Assembly (NCBI RefSeq): GCF_010548375.1
Contig: NZ_JAAGLY010000026.1
Span: 44,528-108,527, forward strand
DNA from: Streptomyces sp. SID13726
GTDB taxonomy: Bacteria > Actinomycetota > Actinomycetes > Streptomycetales > Streptomycetaceae
Direction: 5' to 3'
DNA: 64,000 nucleotides
Shown: positions 17,685-27,181 of the stretch, one piece after another
Layout: the number at the start of each line of letters is the position of its first letter
How positions within the stretch are numbered: the stretch's first letter is position 1
Notes under the pieces: generated by a model
Told to the model about the DNA's origin: nothing
Database searches by the model: none
The model's input: the letters and a program-made list of their open reading frames with translations, nothing else
Program-made: the position numbers and the translations under genes

Positions 17685-20600
17685 GTGGGGTTCCTGGACC
17701 GGCTGCGGGGGCGGGGGGAGTCTGTTTCGGGGGGTGGGGCGAGCGGGGCGGTGGCACCGGCGCCGTCTCCTTCCTTATCGCCTTCACCTTCGCCTTCGTC
17801 TGATACGGGAGCGGCGCGTACGGTCGTTGCGGCGTCCTGGCCTGCGCTGCCGCCGATCCAGCGGGCGCTGGGGTCCGGGCGGGGTGGGGTCGCGGACTCC
17901 GGGTTCGGCGGGCGGCTGCCCACGTGGCAGAACCCGTCGTTCATGGGGACGGCGTCCCACGCCGTCCTGGACGGACGGTCGAGCGCGCTGCTCGGGGATG
18001 CGGTGGGGCGCGGGACGGCCCGTCCGGTGTCGGGGCTCGAACGTCCCGCCGGTCCCTTGCCGTTGGCCGGCGCGGAGCCGGTGGCACAGCGGGTACCTGC
18101 GGTGCCGCTGCGGGTGCTGCCGCCTCGGGAGGTCGGGGTGGGGGGTGGTTCGGTCGTGCGTGGATCGGCGGCGCCTTCCGGTACGACGGTCCGCGCGGGC
18201 GTGTCGTCCGTGCAGCGGGCGGTCGACTCGGTGCCGGTGACGCCTGCTGCTGGGGTGAGGGTGACACCGGTTCCGGTCGGCCCGCCGCCTTCGCGACCGG
18301 CGGCTGCTCCTCTGACCCGGGCCCGGACCGGCGCTGCGGCGGTACAGCGGCGGACGCTGGCGGTGGCTCCGCGGGGTTCTTCGACGCCGGTGTCGGCTTC
18401 AACCGGCAGTGGCGAGGCGGGAGTTCGAGGGGGCGGTGATACGGCGGTGCAGAGTGCGCCGGTCGCCGAGCCTGCTCCGGAGGGTGCCCTGGCTGTGCCC
18501 GTTCAGCCCGTTCAGCCCGTGCGGCGGGGTCCTGGAGAGGCGAAGCCTTCGGCCACCGCGTCCCTGCCACCGGTGCAGCGGAAGTCGGCAGCAGCGAGCG
18601 GTGGCCCGACACCCGGCCCCGGTCAAGCCGCCTCCGCGCCGGTAGACGTTCAGCGAAAGTCCACGCCCGGCAGCACCCCGGCATCCGCGTCGCAGCCGGC
18701 GAGGGTTCCCGCTTCGGAAGCCGCGCCCGTATCCACAGACGGTTCGACTCCTCCCCCGGCCGGCATCCCGGTCCAGGAAGTCCCCCAGCCCAACCCACCG
18801 CGCCCGGCGCCCACTCGGCCCGCCGCGACATCGCCGGTCCAGCGAAGCACCGCCCGCTCGAAGCCGCGTCCCGGTCTCGGCGCACCGATCGCCTCACAGC
18901 CTTCGAACGCTGCGGTTCCGCCGCCGAGTTCGGGGACAACGGCCACCAACTTTAGGCCTCAGCAGACATCTTCCGCGCACACATCGGGTGCCACCTCGAA
19001 CCCCCCGGCCGACCAGCCGAGTTCACCCACGCACCCGGCCTCGACGCACCCCGCTGTCCAGCGCACCGCGTCGCCCTCCACTCACCGGCCCGCATCGCCC
19101 ACCCCTGCGCCTACGGCCCACCCCGCCATCCAGCGCGCCACGGCCCCCTCCGCCGCGACGCACCCCGCCGACGCCCCGGCATCACCCACTCCGGCACCTA
19201 CGGCCGTCCCCGCCAACCACCACACGGCGGCCCCCTCAGCGTCGGATACCAACCCCGCCCTCCAGCGCACCGCCGCACCCTCCGCAGCAGCACACCCCGC
19301 GAACACCCCGGCCTCGCCCGCCCCAGCGCCTACAGCCGCCCGCGCCAACCACCACGCGGTGCCCCCGTCGGGGTCGGCAACCAACTCCGCCGACATTCCA
19401 GCCTCGACCGGCGCCGACACCACCTCTGACTCCCGGTCCGGCGCGGCCCGTTGGCAACCCCGCCCCACCGTCCAGCGCACCGCAACACCCTCCGCAACGA
19501 CACACCCCGCCAACACCCCGGCCCCGCCCAGCCCGGCACATACAGCCGCCCCCGCCAGCAATCGCGCAGTGACCCCGTCGAGGTCGGCAACCAACCCCGC
19601 CAACACTCCAACCTCGCCCACCCCGACACCTCCAGACACCCTCACCAGCCACCACGCAGCGGCCCCCTCGGTGTCGACACCCAGCCCCACCGCCCCACCC
19701 ACCACACCGGGCCACACCACCAACACCCCGGCATCGGCATCCAGCCCCGCCGTCCAGCGCACCGCAGCAGCCCACACCGCCAGCACCCCGGCACCTACGG
19801 CCACCCCCGCCGACCACCGCGCACCGACCACCTCAGCGCCGGCAGACACCCCCGCCGTCCAGCGCACGGCAGTTCCCACCGCATCCCACGAACACCCCAC
19901 GAACACCCCACCACCAGCAAGCCCCCCGGCCGCCCTCCCCATCCAGCGCGCCGCCGCCGGCTCGGCACCAACAGCCCGCCCCTCCACCCCGGGCACACCC
20001 CCCGGCACGCGCTCCACGGCATCAGTGCAGCCCACTCCCCCGGCCACCCCCGCAGTCCAGCGCACCCGGCCCGCTTCCACACCCGCGCGCCGCCTGCCCC
20101 TCGGCGCCCCCCTCACCGCCGCACCCTCCAACACCACGCCCCTCGGCGCCCCCCTCACCGCCGCACCCTCCAACACCACGCCCCTCGGCGCCCCCCTCAC
20201 CGCCGCGCCCTCCAACGCCACGCCCCTCGGCGCCCCTCTCACCGCCGCGCCCTCCAACGCCACGCCCCTCACCACCGTCTCCACCACCTCCACCGCGTCG
20301 GCCCCGCCCGCGCTGCCCACGGCGCCCCTCACCGCCGTAGCACCGCGCCTCCCGGCACAACTGTCACCGGCCCTCACCCCCCGCCCCACCACGGCGCCGG
20401 ACTTCCCCACCACGGCCAACCCCCTCGGCCCCGCGCCCACCCCCGCGACTCCCTTCTCCACCCCGCCGGTTCAGCGCAGAACCACCGCACCCACACCGGC
20501 GCACACCCCAGCACCCCAGACACCCCCCACCCCCCGCACAGCCGCCACCCTCCCCGTAGCCCCCCTCACCCCACCCCCGGGATCCCCCGCCCCCGCCCTC

Positions 20601-21017
20601 CCCGGCCCACCCGTCCAACGCCTGAGCCGCCCCAGCTGGACCAAGTCCAAAGCATCGAAGAACAACCCCCCGACACACACCACCACCGGCGCCCTCGCAG
20701 CAGCAGCCGCAGCCGCCGCGGCCACCGTGAGCACCACGCTCACCAGCCACAGCCACAGCCGCACCCCCCACCGCGCCGAACAACCACCCCCCTACACCGC
20801 CACCCCCTCGGACCCCCCGCCCCCTTACTCACCCTCCTCCGCCCCACCCCCGGAGTACACCGCCGTCCCGCCCGGTGCCTTCGATCCCCGTGAGCTCACC
20901 GACTTCCAGCTCGACGAACTCGTGCACCGGATCATCGGCCGTATCACCCGCCTGATCCGCACCGAACTCCGCATGGACCGCGAACGGATCGGCAAGCTGC
21001 GCGACCCCCGTCACTGA
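17685..21017 (+). CDS. Giant Pro/Thr/Ala-rich VQR-repeat protein, possible tape measure
   Basis: A 1110-aa protein with conserved ends and a huge low-complexity middle. The start is MGFLDRLRGRG. The C-terminus (about 1065-1105) is a predicted helix, FQLDELVHRIIGRITRLIRT then ELRMDRERIGKLRD. The middle is Pro, Thr, Ser and Ala with more than fifteen VQR or IQR motifs, and a 14-residue unit (LGAPLTAAPSNTTP-like) repeated four times. Its coding strand is extremely C-rich and G-poor after 19000. Leu31 is a TTA codon (17775-17777), so translation should need bldA tRNA. Its slot (tube, two small coupled genes, this gene, second tube, baseplate) is where phages keep the tape measure. That role is inferred; a cargo or adaptor role is also possible. 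Confidence 0.85.
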   Translation: MGFLDRLRGRGESVSGGGASGAVAPAPSPSLSPSPSPSSDTGAARTVVAASWPALPPIQRALGSGRGGVADSGFGGRLPTWQNPSFMGTASHAVLDGRSSALLGDAVGRGTARPVSGLERPAGPLPLAGAEPVAQRVPAVPLRVLPPREVGVGGGSVVRGSAAPSGTTVRAGVSSVQRAVDSVPVTPAAGVRVTPVPVGPPPSRPAAAPLTRARTGAAAVQRRTLAVAPRGSSTPVSASTGSGEAGVRGGGDTAVQSAPVAEPAPEGALAVPVQPVQPVRRGPGEAKPSATASLPPVQRKSAAASGGPTPGPGQAASAPVDVQRKSTPGSTPASASQPARVPASEAAPVSTDGSTPPPAGIPVQEVPQPNPPRPAPTRPAATSPVQRSTARSKPRPGLGAPIASQPSNAAVPPPSSGTTATNFRPQQTSSAHTSGATSNPPADQPSSPTHPASTHPAVQRTASPSTHRPASPTPAPTAHPAIQRATAPSAATHPADAPASPTPAPTAVPANHHTAAPSASDTNPALQRTAAPSAAAHPANTPASPAPAPTAARANHHAVPPSGSATNSADIPASTGADTTSDSRSGAARWQPRPTVQRTATPSATTHPANTPAPPSPAHTAAPASNRAVTPSRSATNPANTPTSPTPTPPDTLTSHHAAAPSVSTPSPTAPPTTPGHTTNTPASASSPAVQRTAAAHTASTPAPTATPADHRAPTTSAPADTPAVQRTAVPTASHEHPTNTPPPASPPAALPIQRAAAGSAPTARPSTPGTPPGTRSTASVQPTPPATPAVQRTRPASTPARRLPLGAPLTAAPSNTTPLGAPLTAAPSNTTPLGAPLTAAPSNATPLGAPLTAAPSNATPLTTVSTTSTASAPPALPTAPLTAVAPRLPAQLSPALTPRPTTAPDFPTTANPLGPAPTPATPFSTPPVQRRTTAPTPAHTPAPQTPPTPRTAATLPVAPLTPPPGSPAPALPGPPVQRLSRPSWTKSKASKNNPPTHTTTGALAAAAAAAAATVSTTLTSHSHSRTPHRAEQPPPYTATPSDPPPPYSPSSAPPPEYTAVPPGAFDPRELTDFQLDELVHRIIGRITRLIRTELRMDRERIGKLRDPRH
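20097..20264 (+). repeat. Four tandem 42-bp coding repeats
   Basis: Copies start at 20097, 20139, 20181 and 20223, each 14 codons with only a few substitutions. They are in frame within the giant Pro/Thr/Ala-rich protein, so slippage would change its length by 14 residues per copy. Confidence 0.9.
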
Positions 21018-21052
21018 ACCGCCGCACGAACCCCACTGAACGAAAGGCCGCG

Positions 21053-21475
21053 ATGTCCCGCCAGGACCCGGGCTCCACCATCTGGTTCTCCCTCAGCATC
21101 GACGGCGAGAGCCTCGGTTACTTCAACGGATGTGAGGGGCTGTCGTCGCAGGTGGAGGTCGAGCAGCGGCAGGAGGGCGGCAACAACGGGTTCGTGTGGC
21201 AGCTGCCGACGCGCGTGACGTTCTCGAACATCCGGCTGACCAGGCCGCTGACCCCGGACACCACGAAGGTCGCGAAGTGGATCTCGTCCGTGCAGACGGG
21301 CATCAAGCGGCCCACGGCGCAGATCTCGGCGTTGCGCGCGGACGGTTCGGAGGTCGCCCGGTGGGGGCTCATCGACGTCCTGCCGGTCAGCTGGACCGGG
21401 CCCTCCCTCGACCCGGCGAGCCCGGCGGTGGCGACCGAGGTGCTGGAGATCACCCACCACGGGTTCACGGACTGA
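21053..21475 (+). CDS. Second tail-tube-like protein (gp19/Afp5 family)
   Basis: A 140-aa protein of the tube family: STIWFSLSIDGESLGYFNGC and EGLSSQVEVEQRQEGGNNGF near the N-terminus, then LTRPLTPDTTKVAKWIS. Many eCIS have two or three tube paralogues; the one next to the LysM and VgrG genes (Afp5-like) usually forms the tube-initiating ring on the baseplate. It lies 35 bp after the giant gene and 12 bp before the LysM gene. Confidence 0.93.
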   Translation: MSRQDPGSTIWFSLSIDGESLGYFNGCEGLSSQVEVEQRQEGGNNGFVWQLPTRVTFSNIRLTRPLTPDTTKVAKWISSVQTGIKRPTAQISALRADGSEVARWGLIDVLPVSWTGPSLDPASPAVATEVLEITHHGFTD

Positions 21476-21487
21476 GGGGCGGCGAAA

Positions 21488-22213
21488 ATGGCCAAGGGCA
21501 GCAGGGGCGGTGCGGGCAAGAGCCTCGTACGGGCCACGCTCGCGATCCACGAGCCGCCGAAGGGCAAGAGCAGGCGGCCCGGCGGGCTGATGAAGACGTT
21601 CGGCTTCGACTTCAACCCGGCGCAGCTGTCGCTGACCCGCCGGGCGCAGTGGAAGGTGACCCCGGCGCAGATCGAACGGGACGGCCCGCTACCGGAGTTC
21701 ATGGGTGCCGAGCCGCGTGAGATGAGTGTGGAGATCTTCCTCGACTCCTCCGACGAGCCGACCAGCAACACCGTCCTGAAGAAGGTCGAGGCACTGCTGG
21801 CATGCTGCGAGGTGACGCCCCGGAGCATCTCCGCCAAGCAGCCGTCGCCGCCGTGGGTGATCTTCCAGTGGGGGTCGTTCTCGACGGCCCGGTTCACGGC
21901 GTACGTCAGTGCCGTGGAGGCGGGTTACACGCTGTTCTCCACGACCGGTGTGCCCATCCGCGCCACCTGCCGGCTCCAGTTGCACGAGATCCCCAGCCGG
22001 ACCACGGGGCAGAACCCGACGTCGGGCGCGCTGACCGCGCAGCGGGTGCACCGGGTGGTGGCGGGCGACTCCCTCCAGTCGCTGGCCTGGCGGGAGTACG
22101 GCGACGCGGCGGCCTGGCGGTCCATCGCCGAGGCCAACGGTATTGACAATCCAGGGCAGTTGGCGACCGGCACCGAACTCGTGCTGCCGGCCACCGAGGA
22201 GGTGCGTGCCTGA
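21488..22213 (+). CDS. LysM-containing tube/spike adaptor (Afp7-like)
   Basis: A 241-aa protein. The N-terminal part (FNPAQLSLTRRAQW then MSVEIFLDSS) is the Afp7/T4 gp53-like adaptor fold, and the C-terminus (about 188-236) is a LysM domain (HRVVAGDSLQSLAWREYGDA, ANGIDNPGQLATGTELVLP). It joins the inner tube to the VgrG-like spike. Its stop overlaps the spike start (TGATG). Confidence 0.93.
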   Translation: MAKGSRGGAGKSLVRATLAIHEPPKGKSRRPGGLMKTFGFDFNPAQLSLTRRAQWKVTPAQIERDGPLPEFMGAEPREMSVEIFLDSSDEPTSNTVLKKVEALLACCEVTPRSISAKQPSPPWVIFQWGSFSTARFTAYVSAVEAGYTLFSTTGVPIRATCRLQLHEIPSRTTGQNPTSGALTAQRVHRVVAGDSLQSLAWREYGDAAAWRSIAEANGIDNPGQLATGTELVLPATEEVRA

Positions 22214-24120
22214 TGGTGCAGTCCTCCTTCTCCAGCGTCGTCGACGTGAAGATCGGCGGCGCCAAGCTGCCGCCCGAGTTCGCGCCCGACCTCGTGGACA
22301 GCTACGTCGACCAGGGTGTCGGCGTGCCGGCCGCGTTCCGGCTGACCTTCCGTGACCCCTACCGGCTGCTCCTGGGCAAGCTGAACATCACCTTCGGCAC
22401 CAAGGTGGTGTTCGCCCCGGTCGCCGACGGCGAGGGGGCCGGCGATCCGCTGCTGACCGGTGAGGTGACCGGACTTGAGGCGGACTACGACGGCACCGGC
22501 AGCTACACCGTCGTACGCGGCTACGACCTCGGGCACCGACTGCTGCGCCAGCGCCGGGTGGCGGCGTACCGCAACCAGAGCGCCTCCGACATCGCCCGCA
22601 AGCTGGCCGCCCAGGACGGGGTGCCGATCGGGCGGATCGAATCGACGCGCACGGTCTACGAGTTCATCAGCCAGTCCAACGTGACGGACTGGGACTTCCT
22701 CGCGCGGCTCGCCGACGAGAACGAGTCGGTGATGTCGGTCGACGCGGACGGCAAGTTCCAGTTCGTGAAGCCCAAGTCGGCGTCCGGGGCGCCCTCGCCG
22801 AGCACCGACGGCGACAAGAGTCCGTTCGTGCTGCAGGCCGGGCACGACGTGCTGCGGCTGCGGGCCGCCGCGACCGCCGCGGACCAGGTGGCCAAGGTCG
22901 AGTCGCGCGGGTGGGACGTGACGACCAAGAAGAAGCTCACCGCGACCGCCCCCGCGACCGACAACCCGGGTATCGGCATCGGCACCACGCCGGGTGCGGC
23001 GGCCGGGAAGTTCAAGGCGGCCAAGCTCGTCGAGACGGGCACGCCCTACGACAAGCAGTCCGAGGTGAAGTTCGCCGCGGACTCGCTCGCCGACGACGTG
23101 ACGGGTTCGTTCGCCGAGCTGGAGGTCGTCGCGCGCGGAAATCCCAAGCTGCGTCCGGGAGTTCCGGTGGCGCTCGCGGACGTGGGGGTGCCGTTCGAGG
23201 GCAAGTACACGGTGACGTCCGTACGGCACGTCTTCGGTGACGGCAAGCACTACGAGTCGTGGGTGACGGTCAGCGGACGGCAGTGGCGTTCGCTGTACGG
23301 GCTGGCCTCGGGCGGCGGGGACGGCGCGTCCCGGCTGCCGGGCGTGGCCAACGCGCTGGTCACCGACGTCAACGACCCGCTGAAGCAGGGCCGGGTGCGG
23401 CTGCAGTTCCCGTGGCTGGACGACACCTATGTCAGCGACTGGACGCGGACCGTGCAGATGGGCGGTCTGGGCGGTGGCGGGATCTTCCCGCTGGACGTCA
23501 ACGACGAGGTGCTGGTCGCCTTCGACCGGGGTGCCCTGGACCATCCGTTCGTGATCGGCGGGCTCTACAACGGCCGGGACAAGCCGACCGTCGTCGGTGA
23601 CGTGCCGTTGCACGACACCGTGCGCAAGAAGGCGAGCCGGCACACCGTCTCCGACCGGGACGGCAACCGGATGGACCTGCTGAGCCAGAAGACCGGCGGC
23701 CGCAAGCAGGGGGTGCGGCTGGTCTCCGGGGACAAGCGGCTGACCATCAACCTGGACCGTACGAACACCGAGATCGTCGTGGACAGCAAGGGCGACGTCA
23801 CCATCAAGGGCAGCCGCTCGGTGTCGGTGGAGGCGGGCGGCAACCTGACGCTGAGCGCGGGGCGTGCCCTGACCATCAAGAGCGGCGGCCCGATGAGCAT
23901 CCAGGGCGGCGGCATGGTCAACGTGCGGGCCGCGGGCGAGATCGGGGTGAACGCGGCGGGCATCCTGAACCTGAGCGCCATCGGTGCCGCGAGCCTCACC
24001 GGCGGGGCCACCGTGCAGATCAACGCGGCCGTGAACACCACGATCAAGGCCCCGACCACGCTGGTCGCCTCGCCCGTCTTCGGCGTCACCACCATCCCCG
24101 TGCCGATGGTGATCCCGTGA
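22213..24120 (+). CDS. VgrG-like central spike protein (Afp8-like)
   Basis: A 635-aa VgrG-family spike. The gp27-like N-terminus covers about 1-370 (FRLTFRDPYRLLLGK, SNVTDWDFLARLADENESVM). The OB-fold gp5-like region starts at NALVTDVNDPLKQGRVRLQF and contains the conserved GGIFPLDVNDEVLVAFDRGA. A glycine-rich beta-helix needle follows (VEAGGNLTLSAGRALTIKSG). No extra toxin domain is fused at the end, unlike evolved VgrGs. It is coupled to the LysM gene upstream. Confidence 0.95.
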   Translation: MVQSSFSSVVDVKIGGAKLPPEFAPDLVDSYVDQGVGVPAAFRLTFRDPYRLLLGKLNITFGTKVVFAPVADGEGAGDPLLTGEVTGLEADYDGTGSYTVVRGYDLGHRLLRQRRVAAYRNQSASDIARKLAAQDGVPIGRIESTRTVYEFISQSNVTDWDFLARLADENESVMSVDADGKFQFVKPKSASGAPSPSTDGDKSPFVLQAGHDVLRLRAAATAADQVAKVESRGWDVTTKKKLTATAPATDNPGIGIGTTPGAAAGKFKAAKLVETGTPYDKQSEVKFAADSLADDVTGSFAELEVVARGNPKLRPGVPVALADVGVPFEGKYTVTSVRHVFGDGKHYESWVTVSGRQWRSLYGLASGGGDGASRLPGVANALVTDVNDPLKQGRVRLQFPWLDDTYVSDWTRTVQMGGLGGGGIFPLDVNDEVLVAFDRGALDHPFVIGGLYNGRDKPTVVGDVPLHDTVRKKASRHTVSDRDGNRMDLLSQKTGGRKQGVRLVSGDKRLTINLDRTNTEIVVDSKGDVTIKGSRSVSVEAGGNLTLSAGRALTIKSGGPMSIQGGGMVNVRAAGEIGVNAAGILNLSAIGAASLTGGATVQINAAVNTTIKAPTTLVASPVFGVTTIPVPMVIP

Positions 24121-24175
24121 GCCGTGTCCGTACGTGTTCTCAACTTCCTTTCCCGGTACGGCAGGTGGGGTTCTG

Positions 24176-24628
24176 ATGGCCGAGCAGTTCGTCGGGTCCG
24201 GCTGGTCGTTCCCGCTCCGTATCGGGCCGACCGGCGGGATCGCCCTGGTCAGCGGGGAGCGGGAGATCGAGGAGGCCATCCGGCTCGTCCTGTCGACCGC
24301 TCCGGGCGAGCGGCCGATGCGGCCCGACTTCGGGTGCGCGATCCACGACCTGGTGTTCGCGCCGGTCAACGAGCAGACGGCGGGCCGTATCCAGCACGAG
24401 GTGCTGGTGAGCCTGGACCGCTGGGAGCCGCGCATCGAGGTCGAGGAGGTCGAGGTGACGGCGGGCGCCGAGCAGAGCGTGCTGTTCATCGACGTCCGCT
24501 ACTCGATCCGCGGCACCAACAACCCGCGCAGCCTCGTCTTCCCGTTCTACGTCATTCCGTCCCACGACGAGCCGGACAGCCCCGGTGCGGCCGGCACCGC
24601 CGGTTCGGCTCCTGAAAGCGACCGCTGA
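24176..24628 (+). CDS. Baseplate wedge protein (gpW/gp25 family)
   Basis: A 150-aa gp25-like protein with the family signature EREIEEAIRLVLSTAPGERP followed by MRPDFGCAIHDLVFAP. It is a baseplate wedge subunit that primes sheath assembly. The start at 24176 (MAEQFVGSGW) has AGGTGGGG upstream. Its stop overlaps the next start (TGATG). Confidence 0.95.
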   Translation: MAEQFVGSGWSFPLRIGPTGGIALVSGEREIEEAIRLVLSTAPGERPMRPDFGCAIHDLVFAPVNEQTAGRIQHEVLVSLDRWEPRIEVEEVEVTAGAEQSVLFIDVRYSIRGTNNPRSLVFPFYVIPSHDEPDSPGAAGTAGSAPESDR

Positions 24629-26589
24629 TGGCCCTGCCCTCCCCCAACCTCGACGACCGCCGTTTCCAGCAGTTCGTCGACGACGCCAAGCGCTACATCC
24701 AGCAGCGCGCCCCGGAGTGGACCGACCACAACGTCTCCGATCCGGGCGTCACGCTGGTCGAGACGGTGGCCCACATGGCCGACCAGCTCGTCTACCGGCT
24801 CAACCGGGTGCCGGAGAAGAACCATCTGGCCTTCCTCGACCTGGTCGGCATCACCCTCTTCCCGCCCTCGGCGGCCCGTACGGACGTCACGTTCTGGCTG
24901 TCGGCTCCCCAGGAGGAGGCGATCACGGTGCCGGTGGGCACTGAGGTGGCCACCATGCGCACCGAGAGCGAGGAGGCGGTCGTCTTCGCCGTCGAGCGCG
25001 AACTGGCCGTCGTACCGAGCGAGTTGCGGCATCTGCTGGTGCAGCACAAGGGCGAGCCCGCGGTGGAGCGGACGCACGACCTGGCCGAGGACGACAAGGA
25101 TCTGCTGTGCTTCGCCGAGTCCCCGGACCCCGGTGACTGCATGCTGCTCGGGCTGAGCGCGGCCGTCCCGCACTGCGCCCTCGCCCTGGACCTGGACAGC
25201 CGGGTGGACGGCGTCGGCGTGGACCCGCGCCAGCCGCCCCTGGTGTGGGAGGCGTGGACCGCCGACGGCTGGCAGCCCTGCGAGGTCGACCGGGACGGCA
25301 CCGGCGGTCTCAACCGCCCCGGCGAGGTGGTCCTGCACGTCCCCGGCGGGCACGTCCTGTCGCGCAACGCGGGCCTGGAGGCGGGCTGGATCCGCTGCCG
25401 GGTCACCGAACCGCTGCCCGGCCAGCCCTTCTACACCACCTCGCCGACCGTGCGGGCGGCGGAGGCGTTCACCGTCGGCGGCACCACGGCCGCCGTGCAC
25501 GCCGAGACGGTGTACGACGAGGCGCTCGGCGAGTCGACGGGCCTGCCCGGGCAGCGGCTGCGGCTCGCGCACGCGCCCGTGGTGGGCGACGATCCGCCGG
25601 TGCTGTTGCAGACCGCCGAGCACGACGGCTGGGAGGACTGGCGGGTGGTGCCGCACTTCGCGGCCTCGGGACCCGCCGACCGTCACATCACCGTCGACGC
25701 CACGACCGGTGAGATCGCCTTCGGCCCCGCGGTCCGCGAACCTGACGGCACACTGCGCCAGTACGGTACGGCCGCCCCCAAGGGCTCCCCGATCCGGGCC
25801 CGCCGCTACCGCACGGGCGGCGGCCGGGCCGGGAACGTGGCGCGCGGCACGGTCCAGATCCTGCGCACCTCCATCCCGTACGTCTCCGAGGTCGTCAATC
25901 GCGAGGCCGCGCGCGGTGGCGTGGACGGCGAGACGGTCGAGGAGGCGAAGGTCCGCGCGCCGATCACGCTGCGCGCCCAGGAGCGGGCGGTGACCCTGCG
26001 CGACTACGAGGAGCTGGCCCGCCGTGCCGCCCCGGAGACCGCCCGGATCACCTGCCTGGAGGGCAAGGAGAGCGAGCACGGCGCGTACGCGGTACGGGTG
26101 TTGGTGGTGCCGCAGGCGGTGCCGGACCCCGGCGGCCGGCTGCGCTTCGAGCAACTGGTGCCCGGTGACGCCCTGTTGGACCGCATCACGCGCCATCTGG
26201 ACGAACGGCGGCTGATCGGGACCCGGTTGGCGGTCGGGCCGCCGTACTACCAGGGTGTGACGGTGGTGGCGACGGTGCACGCGTTCCGGGGCGTCGACAC
26301 CGACCGGGTGCGCCGGCAGGCCCATGACGCCCTGTACCGGCACCTCGATCCGCTGACCGGCGGGGCGAACGGCACGGGCTGGCCCTTCGGCCGGCCCGTC
26401 CAGTCGGGCGAGGTGTTCGCGGTGCTCCAGCGGGTGCCCGGTGTGGAGCTGGTCGACGAGGTGGTCCTGCACCCCGCCGATCCGCTGACCGGCAAGCGCG
26501 GCGAGGCGACGGACCGGATCGATCTGTCGGCGCCGTCCCTGGTGTTCTCGTTCGACCATCGCGTGCGGGTGATCGGGGACAGCGCGTGA
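24628..26589 (+). CDS. Baseplate assembly protein (gpJ/gp6-like, Afp11-like)
   Basis: A 653-aa putative baseplate assembly protein. Typical segments are EWTDHNVSDPGVTLVETVAH near the N-terminus, FWLSAPQEEAITVPVGTEVA, and the central GPAVREPDG and RTGGGRAGNVARGTVQILRT. It forms the baseplate wedge with the gp25 protein and tail protein I. It is translationally coupled to the gp25 gene. Confidence 0.94.
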   Translation: MALPSPNLDDRRFQQFVDDAKRYIQQRAPEWTDHNVSDPGVTLVETVAHMADQLVYRLNRVPEKNHLAFLDLVGITLFPPSAARTDVTFWLSAPQEEAITVPVGTEVATMRTESEEAVVFAVERELAVVPSELRHLLVQHKGEPAVERTHDLAEDDKDLLCFAESPDPGDCMLLGLSAAVPHCALALDLDSRVDGVGVDPRQPPLVWEAWTADGWQPCEVDRDGTGGLNRPGEVVLHVPGGHVLSRNAGLEAGWIRCRVTEPLPGQPFYTTSPTVRAAEAFTVGGTTAAVHAETVYDEALGESTGLPGQRLRLAHAPVVGDDPPVLLQTAEHDGWEDWRVVPHFAASGPADRHITVDATTGEIAFGPAVREPDGTLRQYGTAAPKGSPIRARRYRTGGGRAGNVARGTVQILRTSIPYVSEVVNREAARGGVDGETVEEAKVRAPITLRAQERAVTLRDYEELARRAAPETARITCLEGKESEHGAYAVRVLVVPQAVPDPGGRLRFEQLVPGDALLDRITRHLDERRLIGTRLAVGPPYYQGVTVVATVHAFRGVDTDRVRRQAHDALYRHLDPLTGGANGTGWPFGRPVQSGEVFAVLQRVPGVELVDEVVLHPADPLTGKRGEATDRIDLSAPSLVFSFDHRVRVIGDSA

Positions 26590-26614
26590 CGAACTCCCTT
26601 GAGGGGGCCCGCGG

Positions 26615-27181
26615 ATGAGGGGCTCGATCGACGGCCTCGGCTCGTCCGCGCCGATCGGCATGATGCTGCCCGCGGTGTTCGCGGACGACGATCTGGCGCA
26701 GCGCTTCGTCGCCGGTCTGGACGAGGTGGTGGCACCGATCCACGCCGTGCTCGACTGTCTCGACACCTACTTCCGGCCGTCGCTGGCCCCGCTCGACTTC
26801 GCCCAGTGGCTGGGCGGCTGGGTGGGCGCCGAGACGGACGGCACCGAGCCCGAGCAGCTGCTGCGGGCGGCCGTCGCCGCCGCCGCGTACCTGCACCGCG
26901 TCCGGGGCACCGTACGCGGTCTGTCGGAGGCGGTCAGGCTCGCCTTCGGCGTCGTACCGGAGATCTCCGAGAGCGGGGCGGCGGACTGGAGCGCCCGCCC
27001 CCTGGGCCCGGTGCCCGGTGCCCCACGGCCCCATCTGCACGTCCACTTGCGGCTGCCCGACCCCACCGCGGCGGACCACCACCGTCTCGACACCCTCGTC
27101 GCGGCAGCCCGCCCCGCCCATATGCCCTACACGGTCCAGGTGACCGCGGCACCCTCCGCCGAAAGGACCCCGGCCCCATGA
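26615..27181 (+). CDS. Phage tail protein I family baseplate protein (Afp12-like)
   Basis: A 188-aa tail protein I-like subunit. LPAVFADDDLAQRFVAGLDE, DTYFRPSLAPLDFAQWLGGW and the HRVRGTVRGLSEAVRLAFGV segment match the P2 gpI/Afp12 group, which completes the baseplate wedge. GAGGGGG lies upstream of the ATG. The stop overlaps the next ATG (ATGA). Confidence 0.9.
   Translation: MRGSIDGLGSSAPIGMMLPAVFADDDLAQRFVAGLDEVVAPIHAVLDCLDTYFRPSLAPLDFAQWLGGWVGAETDGTEPEQLLRAAVAAAAYLHRVRGTVRGLSEAVRLAFGVVPEISESGAADWSARPLGPVPGAPRPHLHVHLRLPDPTAADHHRLDTLVAAARPAHMPYTVQVTAAPSAERTPAP

Noticed and set aside
20097..20264. Possible CRISPR array
   Set aside because: The 42-bp units are directly adjacent with no spacers and stay in frame; they are coding tandem repeats. 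No cas gene is present.
19082..20461. 459-codon minus-strand Gly/Val-rich frame in the VQR-repeat gene
   Set aside because: It mirrors the Pro/Thr/Ala repeats of the plus strand. The plus frame has the conserved ends and operon position.
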